The notes under the pieces: model-generated
The model's input: the letters and a program-made list of their open reading frames with translations, nothing else
Database searches by the model: none
What the model was told of the DNA's origin: nothing
Program-made: the position numbers and the translations under genes
Part shown: positions 7,408 to 16,680 of the stretch, piece after piece
Layout of the letters: every line of letters begins with the position of its first letter
Position numbering within the stretch: the first letter of the stretch is position 1
Assembly (NCBI RefSeq): GCF_900241005.1
Contig: NZ_OEST01000002.1
Location: forward strand, 1-64,000
Direction of reading: 5' to 3'
Source: Bacteroides cutis
GTDB taxonomy: Bacteria; Bacteroidota; Bacteroidia; Bacteroidales; Bacteroidaceae
Length of the DNA stretch: 64,000 bases

Positions 7408-8628
7408 TTAGTATTTAAACAATATCACTCCACCTTCTACAATCACTCCTTTGTCATAGTTGGAACTTCTGTTGTAATACCTGTCCCATCCATAACCGCC
7501 GGTAACGAATATACCCAAATAATCCGTCAATCGGTACTCAAGATTAATGCGTGATTGCAATGAGTAGAGACGGGCGGGATAACCGTGGTTCTTATTCTTG
7601 AAGGTTTCGATGTGTTGGTAGCCTAAATCTCCGCTGATGTGCAATCTTTCATAAAGAGGTAATTCTAATCCGGCACGATAGAATAAAGCGGCAGAGAACT
7701 TATCACTGAAATCCAGATAGGGAGAACCGGCACCTAGAATGGTGTAAAATAGTTTGTTCTTGAAGCGGGCGGCCGCATTCAGTTTAGTGGTATTACCGCC
7801 GAATATCATAAGTTGCACTTTAGTTTGTGGGTTGGCATTGACTAAACCTAATTGGAAACCATTCAAACTCTCTTTATAGTAATTCAGAAGTCCGATTTGC
7901 AGACCTTTTGCATGGAGGGCAACGTTGAGTGGAGCAAGTTGTATTCCGGTAGCTGTACCGCCTACTACATTGCCTATACCTGCTATTTGAAGCCCTTTCA
8001 TATCATCACCCACTACGCTCAACAATCCGGAAATATTGATCCCTTTGAAACTACCTCCCGAAATATTGGCAAGTCCTGAGAGTTGGACCCCTGCAGATTC
8101 TTCTCCTGTGATATTCAGTAAGCCACCGATAATGACACCACGGCTGTTATCTCCCGTGATGTTAGCTAATCCGGACAATACGACTCCCCGTGCATAATTT
8201 CCTGTAATACCTACCAGACCGGATATGGATACACCGCTCAAACTGTTACCGTTGACATTGGTAATACCGGCAATCTGAACTCCTCGCATGCTACCGCCCA
8301 CCATATTGGATATTCCCGCCATCTGCATGCCGTTCATATCTCTGCCTACCACACCACTCAAAACATTCATTCCTAAACCATTCAAACGGTTCATGGATGA
8401 AAAAATACCGAGATTGAAGCAAGTACTGCCTATGGTATCTGTACGTTGGGTTGAGATATTTTTCCAAAGAGAAATATTGATACCCACAGGACCATGATCT
8501 GTTTGTGGAACACGCTGTTTAGGAGAGTGGTTGTGTCTCTCTTTTATGGAACTCTGAATGTTGTTCTGACTATAAATTTCCCCTGCAAACAACAAGGAAA
8601 GCAGAATGAGCAGAAAGATACGTTTCAT
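7408..8628 (-). CDS. Exported repeat protein, predicted beta-solenoid plus barrel-like tail
   Basis: This 406-residue protein starts with a signal peptide (MKRIFLLILLSLLFAGEIYS). From about residue 75 to 250 it has around eight imperfect repeats of some 21-22 residues built on GVxIxGLxNIxG, for example GVVLSGLANITGD and GVQLSGLANISGG. Such repeats usually stack into a right-handed beta solenoid. The last 130 residues are alternating hydrophobic strands ending in an aromatic-rich tail (ILFKY), as in outer-membrane proteins. The ATG at 8628 lies 1 nt after the sulfatase stop codon, so it is the last gene of the ligase-sulfatase operon; the longer frame back to 8697 would overlap the sulfatase. 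I recognise no named family and propose no enzymatic activity. Confidence 0.75.
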   Translation of the reverse strand: MKRIFLLILLSLLFAGEIYSQNNIQSSIKERHNHSPKQRVPQTDHGPVGINISLWKNISTQRTDTIGSTCFNLGIFSSMNRLNGLGMNVLSGVVGRDMNGMQMAGISNMVGGSMRGVQIAGITNVNGNSLSGVSISGLVGITGNYARGVVLSGLANITGDNSRGVIIGGLLNITGEESAGVQLSGLANISGGSFKGINISGLLSVVGDDMKGLQIAGIGNVVGGTATGIQLAPLNVALHAKGLQIGLLNYYKESLNGFQLGLVNANPQTKVQLMIFGGNTTKLNAAARFKNKLFYTILGAGSPYLDFSDKFSAALFYRAGLELPLYERLHISGDLGYQHIETFKNKNHGYPARLYSLQSRINLEYRLTDYLGIFVTGGYGWDRYYNRSSNYDKGVIVEGGVILFKY

Positions 8629-8629
8629 G

Positions 8630-10186
8630 TTATTTAAAAGTTTCATCTGGCCAAGGCGCCAACTGTTGAGTGGCACGTAATATGGGACGTTGTGCATCCA
8701 CAGACCGAAGATAGTTACTTAATTTCTGTGATAATTTCTTGACGAGCGTCGGATTTTTTCCGGCCACATCATTTTTTTCACTGATATCGGCAGGTATATT
8801 GAATAACTCATGTTTACCACTGTCGAAATAATACACCAACTTCCAGTCGCCCGAACGGATGGAACAAGTAGCGCCGATACCTGGTCCCGAAGGACCCCAA
8901 CTATGAGGATAATGCCAATAGATGTCACGGTCTTTCATTTTACCTTTACCGGTGAGCAGAGGCAAAAAGCTGATACCGTCACGCTGCTGGATGGTATTAT
9001 AATGTTCTACTTCTGCTATTTCGAGAATAGTAGGGAAGAAGTCTTCTATCATCAGATAGTGGTTACACTTTGTTTCGGGAGTAACCACACCAGGCCAGCG
9101 TATGATCATCGGTTCACGTACGCCACCTTCGTAGGCAGAACCTTTCCCACTGTTCAGGGGATAGTTTTGTATATGCAGTTGTCCAGCACGTGTGTGGGCG
9201 GCAAGTCCTCCATTGTCCGACATGAAAATCAGGACTGTATTCTCCGTCAAGTTATTTTTGTCCAGATAGTCCATGATATCTCCCAGGCTCTTGTCCATTC
9301 CTTCGATAAGCGTGGCATATGCCGCTTCCACCGGAGGTAATCCGGCATCGATGTATTTCTGATAGAAACGCATATCCGGCTGTATGGGCGTATGTATGGC
9401 ATAATGCGCCATATAGAGGAAGAACGGCTTGTCAATCTTCTGCGCGGTGTCCAATGCTTTTTCCGCTTCTATAGTGAGAGCTTCGGAAAGGAATATATCT
9501 TTTCCGTGGTACTCTTCCAAACCGGGTACGGCAGCCAATGGACTTTTACCGTCCGGCTTATTACCGAAGTTTTCCGTACCATAATAACTGGCAGGTGAAC
9601 CAGCAGCGTGTCCCGCGATATTCACATCAAATCCCATCTTCAATGGGTCGGCACCCGGAGTACCTTCGGCACCGAAGTGAGCTTTTCCACAATGTATAGT
9701 GTGATACCCATTATTTTTAAGCAATTGTGCAAGCGAGGTGACTTGCGTGGTGCGTTCCACTCCCGGTTCCTGACAAATACCATTTACATTCCATTCTGGA
9801 TAAATCATAATGGAATCCGGTTTTTCATGGGTAGTATTTTTACGCAATGTCCAACTGGTGACACGATGACGGGCTGCATTCATCCCCGAAAAGAGGCTGA
9901 CGCGGGTTGGAGAACTGATGCTACATGCGTATGCTTGTGTAAACATTCTTCCCTGAGCTGCCAACCTCTCCATATTGGGAGTGTGATACGTATCATTATA
10001 CTTGGTACGTTGTGTCCAAAAAGGTAGGGAAGTGTCTTGCCATCCCATGTCGTCCACCAGGAATAAAATGATATTGGGACGTGTCTTGTCAGCATGCGTT
10101 ACACTGCCTTGTGGCATATCGCATACTTCTTCCGCCATTCCGTACAATGGAAACAAGGCGGCGGATAATAATAGTTTGTTTCTCAT
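8630..10186 (-). CDS. Exported sulfatase, serine-type formylglycine
   Basis: A 518-residue enzyme of the type I sulfatase family with a signal peptide. The metal-binding start PNIILFLVDDMGW gives Asp45-Asp46. The signature S91-S-P-T-R95 identifies Ser91 as the residue that an anaerobic sulfatase-maturating enzyme would convert to formylglycine. FMSDNGG near residue 325 is the second metal site. In Bacteroides such enzymes desulfate host mucins or glycosaminoglycans in the periplasm, but the exact sulfated sugar cannot be read from sequence. The ATG overlaps the ligase stop codon (ATGA), so the two are translationally coupled. It is not flanked by SusC/SusD genes, which is unusual for a carbohydrate sulfatase. 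No maturase is in the window. Confidence 0.93.
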   Translation of the reverse strand: MRNKLLLSAALFPLYGMAEEVCDMPQGSVTHADKTRPNIILFLVDDMGWQDTSLPFWTQRTKYNDTYHTPNMERLAAQGRMFTQAYACSISSPTRVSLFSGMNAARHRVTSWTLRKNTTHEKPDSIMIYPEWNVNGICQEPGVERTTQVTSLAQLLKNNGYHTIHCGKAHFGAEGTPGADPLKMGFDVNIAGHAAGSPASYYGTENFGNKPDGKSPLAAVPGLEEYHGKDIFLSEALTIEAEKALDTAQKIDKPFFLYMAHYAIHTPIQPDMRFYQKYIDAGLPPVEAAYATLIEGMDKSLGDIMDYLDKNNLTENTVLIFMSDNGGLAAHTRAGQLHIQNYPLNSGKGSAYEGGVREPMIIRWPGVVTPETKCNHYLMIEDFFPTILEIAEVEHYNTIQQRDGISFLPLLTGKGKMKDRDIYWHYPHSWGPSGPGIGATCSIRSGDWKLVYYFDSGKHELFNIPADISEKNDVAGKNPTLVKKLSQKLSNYLRSVDAQRPILRATQQLAPWPDETFK

Positions 10187-11841
10187 CCTTTAGCTTCCTG
10201 ATATAAAAAGCGTTTGATTGATTTCTTTGGGGTTTTCTCAAACTCTTCGGGATAGATTTTCATTTTGAAAATTTGGCTGTATGCAGGTAGTTCCGCATTC
10301 AGTGCCACACGGTTTTCTTCCATCACACGTTCTATATCTTCGTTGTGAAGTCCGTGTGCAAAGGCGTCATCAAAGTCCGGATAAACCAATCCGACAAGCT
10401 TCTCGTTTTGTTGTACGATGATACTTTCGGCAACATATGGCATGTTATTCAACTTATCTTCAATTTCTTCGGGGTAGATGTTCTGACCACTCGGACCGAG
10501 AAGCATATTCTTACTACGGCCTTTGATGGTCACATTACCTTCAGTATCCATCAAGGCGAGGTCACCGGTATGTAACCAACCGTCCTTATCGAGTACCTGT
10601 TCGGTAGCCTCTTCGTTTTTGTAATAACCCAACATTACGTTAGGTCCGCGACAAACAATTTCGCCCGGGATGTTTTCCGGATCGGGAGATAATATTTTCA
10701 CCTCCATGCGGGGAGCAGCTTTACCACAAGATCCCGGTTTGAAGCGAGTCCAGTCTTCGTAACAGATGATAGGACCACATTCCGTCATACCGTAGCCCAC
10801 GGTGTATGGGAAGTCTATCATGCGCAAGAACTGTTCCACCTCTTGGTTGAAAGCGGCACCTCCTACGATGACAGCGGCAAAATTACCTCCGAAGGCCTGT
10901 ATCATCTGCTCACGTACGGTAGCTTTTATCTTATCATTGATGATAGGCACTTTTAGCAACAACTTCATCGCTGGTGTTTCCAGTTTCGGCAGTACGTTCT
11001 TTTTGATGATCTTTTCGATGATGAGCGGCACTGCTACAATCAAGTTCGGTTTCACCTCGGCGAATGCCTGGAAAATAATCTTCGGACTCGGCATGCGGGT
11101 CAGGTAGTAAATGTGGCACCCCACGGCGAACTCGTACAGGAACTCGAATGCGAGTCCGTACATGTGTGCCATCGGCAACATACATACCAATTTGTCTCCG
11201 GCTTTCAGCGGGAGCACTTCGAAGGCAAAGGCTGTGTTCGACCATAAACTGCGGTAAGGCAGCATAACACCTTTGGAGTAACTGGTAGTACCGGATGTAT
11301 AGTTGATAACCGCCAATTCTTCCGGTTGGTCTCTATGATAAGCGATATGTTCCTTACGGAAGTTCTTGGGATATTTCTTACCGAACATTTCATTCAGGTG
11401 TTCACGCGCGTAGTCCAATTTTTCACTGCGTGAAACGAGGATGGAGAAGTCCGTCATCAGCATAATACCTTCCAACAATGGCATGGCACTTTCGTTCAGG
11501 TTTTCCCATACCTGGTCACCTACAAACAGAAGCTTAGCTTCGGAGTGGTTGACGATGTTATGAACGTTATCCGCTTTAAATTCGTGAAGGATAGGGACGA
11601 TTACTGCGCCATATGTCAGTGTGGCAAGGAATGTCACTCCCCAATGTGAACTGTTGCGGCCGCAGACAGCTATCTTGTCACCTTTCTTGATGCCGCTTGA
11701 TTCAAAGATTATATGTAACTTTTCTATCTTGCGGGCTACATCTTTATATTGTAGGGTAGCTCCTTTATAATCTGTCAGAGCGTCCAAGTCCCAATTTTCT
11801 TTTATACTGTTTTCTATATAGGCAATAAAACTTTGTTTCAT
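10183..11841 (-). CDS. AMP-forming acyl-CoA/acyl ligase (ANL superfamily)
   Basis: This 552-residue cytosolic enzyme adenylates a carboxylate and would normally pass it to CoA. Core motifs are present in order: YTSGTTSYSKGVML (P loop), GYGMTECGP (A5), LHTGDLALMD (A7) and IKGRSKNMLLGPSGQNIYPEEIE (A8/A10 region, 3' of the hinge). Overall it resembles long-chain fatty acyl-CoA ligases, at a normal length. A perfect promoter lies 33-63 nt upstream (11874-11904), so this is the first gene of the ligase-sulfatase-repeat protein operon. The combination with a sulfatase is unexpected and may point to a lipid substrate. Chain length and true acceptor are unknown. Confidence 0.92.
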   Translation of the reverse strand: MKQSFIAYIENSIKENWDLDALTDYKGATLQYKDVARKIEKLHIIFESSGIKKGDKIAVCGRNSSHWGVTFLATLTYGAVIVPILHEFKADNVHNIVNHSEAKLLFVGDQVWENLNESAMPLLEGIMLMTDFSILVSRSEKLDYAREHLNEMFGKKYPKNFRKEHIAYHRDQPEELAVINYTSGTTSYSKGVMLPYRSLWSNTAFAFEVLPLKAGDKLVCMLPMAHMYGLAFEFLYEFAVGCHIYYLTRMPSPKIIFQAFAEVKPNLIVAVPLIIEKIIKKNVLPKLETPAMKLLLKVPIINDKIKATVREQMIQAFGGNFAAVIVGGAAFNQEVEQFLRMIDFPYTVGYGMTECGPIICYEDWTRFKPGSCGKAAPRMEVKILSPDPENIPGEIVCRGPNVMLGYYKNEEATEQVLDKDGWLHTGDLALMDTEGNVTIKGRSKNMLLGPSGQNIYPEEIEDKLNNMPYVAESIIVQQNEKLVGLVYPDFDDAFAHGLHNEDIERVMEENRVALNAELPAYSQIFKMKIYPEEFEKTPKKSIKRFLYQEAKG

Positions 11842-11873
11842 GATATTAATTGCACATTTAGTTGAAATTTGTG

Positions 11874-11904
11874 CAAATATAAAGGTTTATATATAGAATG
11901 CAAA
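11874..11904 (-). promoter_or_regulatory. Promoter of the ligase-sulfatase operon
   Basis: On the minus strand TTTG (11901-11904), 19 nt, TATATTTG (11874-11881): a perfect Bacteroides promoter. The start would be near 11867, about 26 nt before the ATG at 11841. Confidence 0.8.
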
Positions 11905-11932
11905 CTTTTATAAGGAAAATAGCTTTAATTTG

Positions 11933-14335
11933 CTAAAACTCTACTGTTACTCCTAGCGTGGGGAGTATTGTACCACTTTCCTGTTTCAGATATTTCATTT
12001 TGTAGCGTTGTTCACTGATGGGTGCCGAAGGATTTTCAATGATCTCCGTACTCATAATTACATCTGGCTGTTTTAGCCTATTGCCCGTAACGTTCTGTAA
12101 ATCCAGATATAAGCCTACCATATAACGACGGAAATAGAAAGATTTGTCTACCCGCACATCTATCTGGGTAAAGTTGGGAAACCGTTCTTTATTGTAGCGG
12201 GAGTAGTCGTAATAAGGTTTTCCTTGAACATTCCATGCCTCTACAAGCGATGACTTCTCTTCATCGTAAGGCGTGTAGGGAGCACCGCCGATGTAACTCA
12301 ATTTACTGCCTATGCTCCAACGCTTTGGCAGGTTGTACGTACCGCTCATATTGAGTATAAATCGGTTATCCCAAGCCGATGGGATATAATCGGCTCCTGC
12401 GTGGCTGCGATATTCACTTTTGTAGAACGTAAAAGAAGAAACGAGATTAAACTTACCGGATACTTGCCACCGGAACATGGTTTCCACACCGTAGGCTCTA
12501 CCGTTGGCGGTGGATGCAAGAGCTTCATTACCCACTACGCCATAGTCATTACCTTGACATGTCAGTGGAATATTGTCTCTCAGCGCAAGCGGAATACGGC
12601 TGTATCGCTTGACGAAACCTTCTACCGAAACCATAATGCGGTCATGCAGATGCCAGTCCAGTCCGACACTGCTTTCCAATACCTGCATGTATTTCAAGCC
12701 CTTATTTATATAGATACCCTCATTGTTCTTAAATCCCAGGGCTGTGTATGGTGGCAGTTGATGGTAGAGTCCTGCGTTACCGCTCAGTGTCCACTGCTCC
12801 GAAAGTTTATATGAAGCGGACAGGCGGGGAGAGAGGTGTCTCCACGACTGCTGCATTTCCCGGTTGTAAGTGTTGCCATCCATACGGATACCGATGGAAG
12901 CAGACAGGCGATTGTCCTTTGTAGTATAGTCCGTAGCAAAGAATGCTCCCCATCCGAAGATATTGAGTGAAGTATGGTAGACCGACAGTTCGCCGGAATT
13001 TCTGTAGAGCAGTTGCCGGGTGTTGTTGGTATAAATGGAATTGGTCAGTTCACCACCTTCTTTTAAAGTCCACTGTCCCAAGCGGGTCTGGTTTTCAAAA
13101 CGTAAAGTAGTCTTCTGTTCTATGGAACGCAGGCGTAAGGTCAGGTTGTCTTCCGAAGAATTATCATTGTTGCGATACTTCAGGTTACGGTTATTCAGAT
13201 AATTATGGCTCAGTGTAAATGCTTGCACATGTTTCCCTGCATAATGCTTGTATACCGCTCCTACAGTGAACGTTTCTTGATAGATGGTAGGGAGGTAACT
13301 GAGCAGATATTCCGCATCCTCACCCTTCTCGTCGGTATTCAGTTTCATCTTGTCAATTCCTGCCAGACCAAGTACGGTAAGTTCATTGTTTTCGGAAAAC
13401 TTGGTTTTCAGCTTGAACTGCCCGTCGATGAAGTTGGGCAAGAAAGGAAGTCCCAATACCTTGAATAAGAGCTGAAGGTACGATTGGCGTGCGGAGAATA
13501 GATACGTGCTACGTTTTCCCAGATGGCCCGCTCCGCTTAGTGAAACCTCGGAAGCACCGATAGTCGCCTTGAACGTCTGTTTGTCCGGATTGCCGTCTCT
13601 CAGCCGGAAATCGAGAACGGAACTCAACGCACCGGAACGGTTGACGGGGAATGCTCCGGTGTAGAATGTAATTTCGCGTATCAGGTCGGAATTGACGATA
13701 CTCACTGGACCACCCGAAGCACCTTGCGTGGTAAAGTGGTTGATATTGGGAATTTCTATCCCGTCCATGTAAAAACGGTTTTCGGAGGGAGAGCCACCCC
13801 GTACAATCAAGTCGTTACGATAACCGATAGGGGAAAAGGATACACCCGGATAAGCGCGCACAATACGGGATACGTCACGATTGGCTCCGGGGCTTTTCTC
13901 TATTTCTTGCAGTCCGATGACCTGCATGCTGACCGGACTTTCTATGCTCCGCCGGAAAGGAGAAGGCGTGACGACAACTGCTGACAACAGATTTTCGTTC
14001 TCTTCCATTTCTATCTCGATAGATGGAGTTGAAGTGGAAACAATGTATTCGGGAGTCTGCACCGTGGTGTAGCCCAAACTCGAAGCTTCGAAACGGTATA
14101 TCCCCGGTGGTATTTGTTCGATGCGGAATATACCGAGCGAGTCGGCAGAAGCACCTTTTCCTGATATGCCCACAACAATCACGTTTGCATAGGAGACGGG
14201 TTGTCGTGAACGTTTGTCTATCACTTTCCCGTGGACTGAATAAGTAACAGGGGCGGCAGCTGTTGCAGTTACATGGCTGCCGCACAATAGGAGTATGAGT
14301 GCCGGTAATACCGGAATATACTTGAGTTTATTCAT
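11933..14335 (-). CDS. TonB-dependent outer-membrane receptor with N-terminal CarboxypepD_reg-like domain
   Basis: An 800-residue outer-membrane protein. After the signal peptide comes a carboxypeptidase-like regulatory domain (about 30-110: VHGKVIDKRSRQPVSYANVI), then the plug (about 125-235: FRRSIESPVSMQVIG, NDLIVRGGSPSENRFYMDGI) and a 22-strand barrel ending in the expected final aromatic (TLGVTVEF). The typical role is energised uptake of a large or scarce ligand. There is no SusD partner, so it is not a standard glycan SusC; the plug with IRGG-type motif and FYMDGI fits the Fe/cobalamin/other-ligand class. Its ATG lies inside the last codons of fcl (8-nt overlap), so it is expressed with the GDP-fucose genes. 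The ligand is unknown. Confidence 0.92.
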   Translation of the reverse strand: MNKLKYIPVLPALILLLCGSHVTATAAAPVTYSVHGKVIDKRSRQPVSYANVIVVGISGKGASADSLGIFRIEQIPPGIYRFEASSLGYTTVQTPEYIVSTSTPSIEIEMEENENLLSAVVVTPSPFRRSIESPVSMQVIGLQEIEKSPGANRDVSRIVRAYPGVSFSPIGYRNDLIVRGGSPSENRFYMDGIEIPNINHFTTQGASGGPVSIVNSDLIREITFYTGAFPVNRSGALSSVLDFRLRDGNPDKQTFKATIGASEVSLSGAGHLGKRSTYLFSARQSYLQLLFKVLGLPFLPNFIDGQFKLKTKFSENNELTVLGLAGIDKMKLNTDEKGEDAEYLLSYLPTIYQETFTVGAVYKHYAGKHVQAFTLSHNYLNNRNLKYRNNDNSSEDNLTLRLRSIEQKTTLRFENQTRLGQWTLKEGGELTNSIYTNNTRQLLYRNSGELSVYHTSLNIFGWGAFFATDYTTKDNRLSASIGIRMDGNTYNREMQQSWRHLSPRLSASYKLSEQWTLSGNAGLYHQLPPYTALGFKNNEGIYINKGLKYMQVLESSVGLDWHLHDRIMVSVEGFVKRYSRIPLALRDNIPLTCQGNDYGVVGNEALASTANGRAYGVETMFRWQVSGKFNLVSSFTFYKSEYRSHAGADYIPSAWDNRFILNMSGTYNLPKRWSIGSKLSYIGGAPYTPYDEEKSSLVEAWNVQGKPYYDYSRYNKERFPNFTQIDVRVDKSFYFRRYMVGLYLDLQNVTGNRLKQPDVIMSTEIIENPSAPISEQRYKMKYLKQESGTILPTLGVTVEF

Positions 14336-15401
14336 TCATATACCAGTCGTACATGCGTTGTACGCCTTCTTCAATATCAATTTTATGATGCCATCCCAGT
14401 GCATGCAGTTTTCCAGGGTCGGTCAGCTTACGCATGGTTCCGTCAGGTTTGCTGCTGTCAAAGGTGAGCTTGCCTTGATAACGCACAGTGGCAACGATTA
14501 GTTCAGCCAGTTGGCGGATAGTGATTTCCTTGCCTGTACCGATATTGATATGGCAGTTACGGATATCTTTGTCACCCGGTTTGTAGGTATCTTTGAAATC
14601 CACGTGCTCCATGACGAAAACGCTGGCATCCGCCATTTCTTCACTCCAAAGGAATTCGCGGAGAGGAGTTCCCGTACCCCAGAGTTTTACCTCTTCTTCG
14701 TTGATGCCATATTTACCAAGGATATTCAATATCTCTTCTTTATTGCTGTTTCCGTCTACCCCTTCTACCGGACGCTTGTTCATATCCTTGCGCACGGCAT
14801 CCCAGTCGCCTTGCTTTAGGCAATGTGCCAGATGCACTTTGCGGATCATGGCAGGGAGCACATGACTACGTTCCAAGTCAAAGTTATCATTGGGACCGTA
14901 GAGATTGGTGGGCATCACGGCAATGTAGTTGGTACCATATTGCAGATTAAAGCTTTCGCACATTTTCAGTCCGGCAATCTTGGCGATGGCGTACGGTTCG
15001 TTGGTATATTCCAGCGGAGAGGTAAGGAGCACGTCCTCTTTCATTGGTTGTTCGGCATCACGCGGATAGATACAAGTGCTACCCAGGAAGAGCAATTTCT
15101 TCACGTTGTGGCGAAAACTTTCACCGATGATATTCTGTTGGATTTGCAAGTTCTTATAGATGAAGTCGGCACGATAAATGCTATTAGCCATGATACCTCC
15201 TACAAAGGCGGCGGCTAGGAAAACGTACTCCGGTTGCTCTTTATCGAAGAATTGACGTACAGCAACGCCATCCAGCAAGTCAAGTTCTTTATGGGTTTTG
15301 CCGACAAGATTGGTATACCCTTTTTCTTGCAGGTTTTTCCAGATGGCAGAACCTACCAATCCGCGATGTCCTGCAACATATATTTTGGCATTTTTTTCCA
15401 T
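14328..15401 (-). CDS. fcl: GDP-L-fucose synthase
   Basis: This 357-residue enzyme epimerises and reduces GDP-4-keto-6-deoxy-mannose to GDP-L-fucose. It is an extended SDR: the NADP-binding GHRGLVGSAI lies at residues 11-20, with the family's STCIYP and the catalytic YAIAK. It follows gmd after a 24-nt gap, so the two consecutive enzymes of the pathway are produced together in the cytosol. The 3' end overlaps the TonB receptor start. In Bacteroides GDP-fucose feeds fucosylation of capsule and glycoproteins. Length is somewhat greater than the roughly 320 residues of E. coli Fcl, due to an insertion around residues 190-225 that is common in Bacteroidota. Confidence 0.96.
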   Translation of the reverse strand: MEKNAKIYVAGHRGLVGSAIWKNLQEKGYTNLVGKTHKELDLLDGVAVRQFFDKEQPEYVFLAAAFVGGIMANSIYRADFIYKNLQIQQNIIGESFRHNVKKLLFLGSTCIYPRDAEQPMKEDVLLTSPLEYTNEPYAIAKIAGLKMCESFNLQYGTNYIAVMPTNLYGPNDNFDLERSHVLPAMIRKVHLAHCLKQGDWDAVRKDMNKRPVEGVDGNSNKEEILNILGKYGINEEEVKLWGTGTPLREFLWSEEMADASVFVMEHVDFKDTYKPGDKDIRNCHINIGTGKEITIRQLAELIVATVRYQGKLTFDSSKPDGTMRKLTDPGKLHALGWHHKIDIEEGVQRMYDWYMNE

Positions 15402-15425
15402 GATTGATGTTTAATTCGGTTAAAT

Positions 15426-16502
15426 TCATTCTTCCTTTGAACGCAGATACAGTTTCTTCACGAACTTCATGTCATGCTGCGCCATGATTTTTACTAATTC
15501 TTCGAAACTTGTTTGGCGAGGATTCCAACCCAACAGGGTCTTTGCTTTGGTCGGATCGCCCAAGAGTTGTTCCACTTCCGACGGGCGGAAATATTTCGGA
15601 TCTACCTCTATCAGTACATTGCCGGTTTTTACGTCGACACCTTTTTCATTGACTCCTTCACCTTCCCAGCGAAGTTCGATGCCTACCTCACGGAATGCCA
15701 GCGTGGCAAATTCACGTACGGTATGCATTTCTCCCGTGGCAATCACAAAATCTTCCGGAGTGTCGTGTTGTAGGATGAGCCACATACATTCTACATAATC
15801 TTTGGCATATCCCCAGTCGCGACGGGCGTCGAGATTACCCAAATATAACTTGTCTTGCATTCCCTGTGCGATACGTGCAGCAGCCAGCGTAATCTTACGG
15901 GTCACGAAAGTTTCACCCCGACGTTCACTCTCATGGTTAAAGAGAATACCATTCACGGCATACATACCATAACTTTCGCGATAATTTTTGGTGATCCAAA
16001 AACCATATTGTTTTGCCACGCCGTACGGACTACGCGGATAGAATGGGGTTGTTTCCTTCTGCGGCACTTCCTGCACCTTTCCGAACAGTTCCGAGGTGGA
16101 AGCTTGATAGATTTTTGTCTTTTTCTCCATGCCGAGGATACGTACTGCTTCGAGCATGCGCAGTGTTCCTACCGCATCTGTTTCAGCAGTATATTCAGGT
16201 ACATCGAAAGATACCTTTACGTGGCTTTGTGCCGCAAGGTTATATATCTCGTCCGGCTGTACTTGCTGGATGATACGGATAAGTGAACTGCTGTCTGTCA
16301 TGTCACCATAGTGCAGGTTTACAGTGCGTTGTTGCTTCATATCACGCACCCACTCATCGAAGTATAGATGTTCTATACGTCCTGTATTGAAAGAGGATGA
16401 ACGACGCATGATACCGTGTACTTCGTATCCTTTTTGTAATAAGAATTCTGCCAGAAACGAACCGTCCTGACCGGTAATGCCGGAGATAAGAGCTTTCTTC
16501 AT
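15426..16502 (-). CDS. gmd: GDP-mannose 4,6-dehydratase
   Basis: A 358-residue extended SDR that converts GDP-D-mannose to GDP-4-keto-6-deoxy-D-mannose, the first step to GDP-L-fucose. Visible motifs are the N-terminal [15 protein letters not shown] nucleotide-binding loop, [29 protein letters not shown] with the active-site Thr/Ser-Glu, and the catalytic [22 protein letters not shown] is a family hallmark. It is the first gene of the gmd-fcl-TonB receptor unit. No perfect TTTG/TAnnTTTG promoter is seen in the 178 nt between it and the divergent SDR gene. Length and motifs leave little doubt. Confidence 0.97.
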   Translation of the reverse strand: MKKALISGITGQDGSFLAEFLLQKGYEVHGIMRRSSSFNTGRIEHLYFDEWVRDMKQQRTVNLHYGDMTDSSSLIRIIQQVQPDEIYNLAAQSHVKVSFDVPEYTAETDAVGTLRMLEAVRILGMEKKTKIYQASTSELFGKVQEVPQKETTPFYPRSPYGVAKQYGFWITKNYRESYGMYAVNGILFNHESERRGETFVTRKITLAAARIAQGMQDKLYLGNLDARRDWGYAKDYVECMWLILQHDTPEDFVIATGEMHTVREFATLAFREVGIELRWEGEGVNEKGVDVKTGNVLIEVDPKYFRPSEVEQLLGDPTKAKTLLGWNPRQTSFEELVKIMAQHDMKFVKKLYLRSKEE

Positions 16503-16616
16503 TTATGATTAGTTTTTGTTATAGTTATTTTTAATGTTACAAAATTCGACATTTTTTACGAGACGGCAAAATAAATAGGAAAAATCAAAATGATAATATT
16601 TTGATTTTGTACTTCT

Positions 16617-16647
16617 TTTGTTTTGAACTACAAAACTTTTACTTTTG
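16617..16647 (+). promoter_or_regulatory. Promoter of the SDR gene
   Basis: TTTG (16617-16620), 19 nt, TACTTTTG (16640-16647): a perfect Bacteroides promoter. The start falls near 16654, so the ATG at 16681 is the natural start codon. Confidence 0.8.
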
Positions 16648-16680
16648 TAGATAATATTGATATTAAATAACACTATAAAA

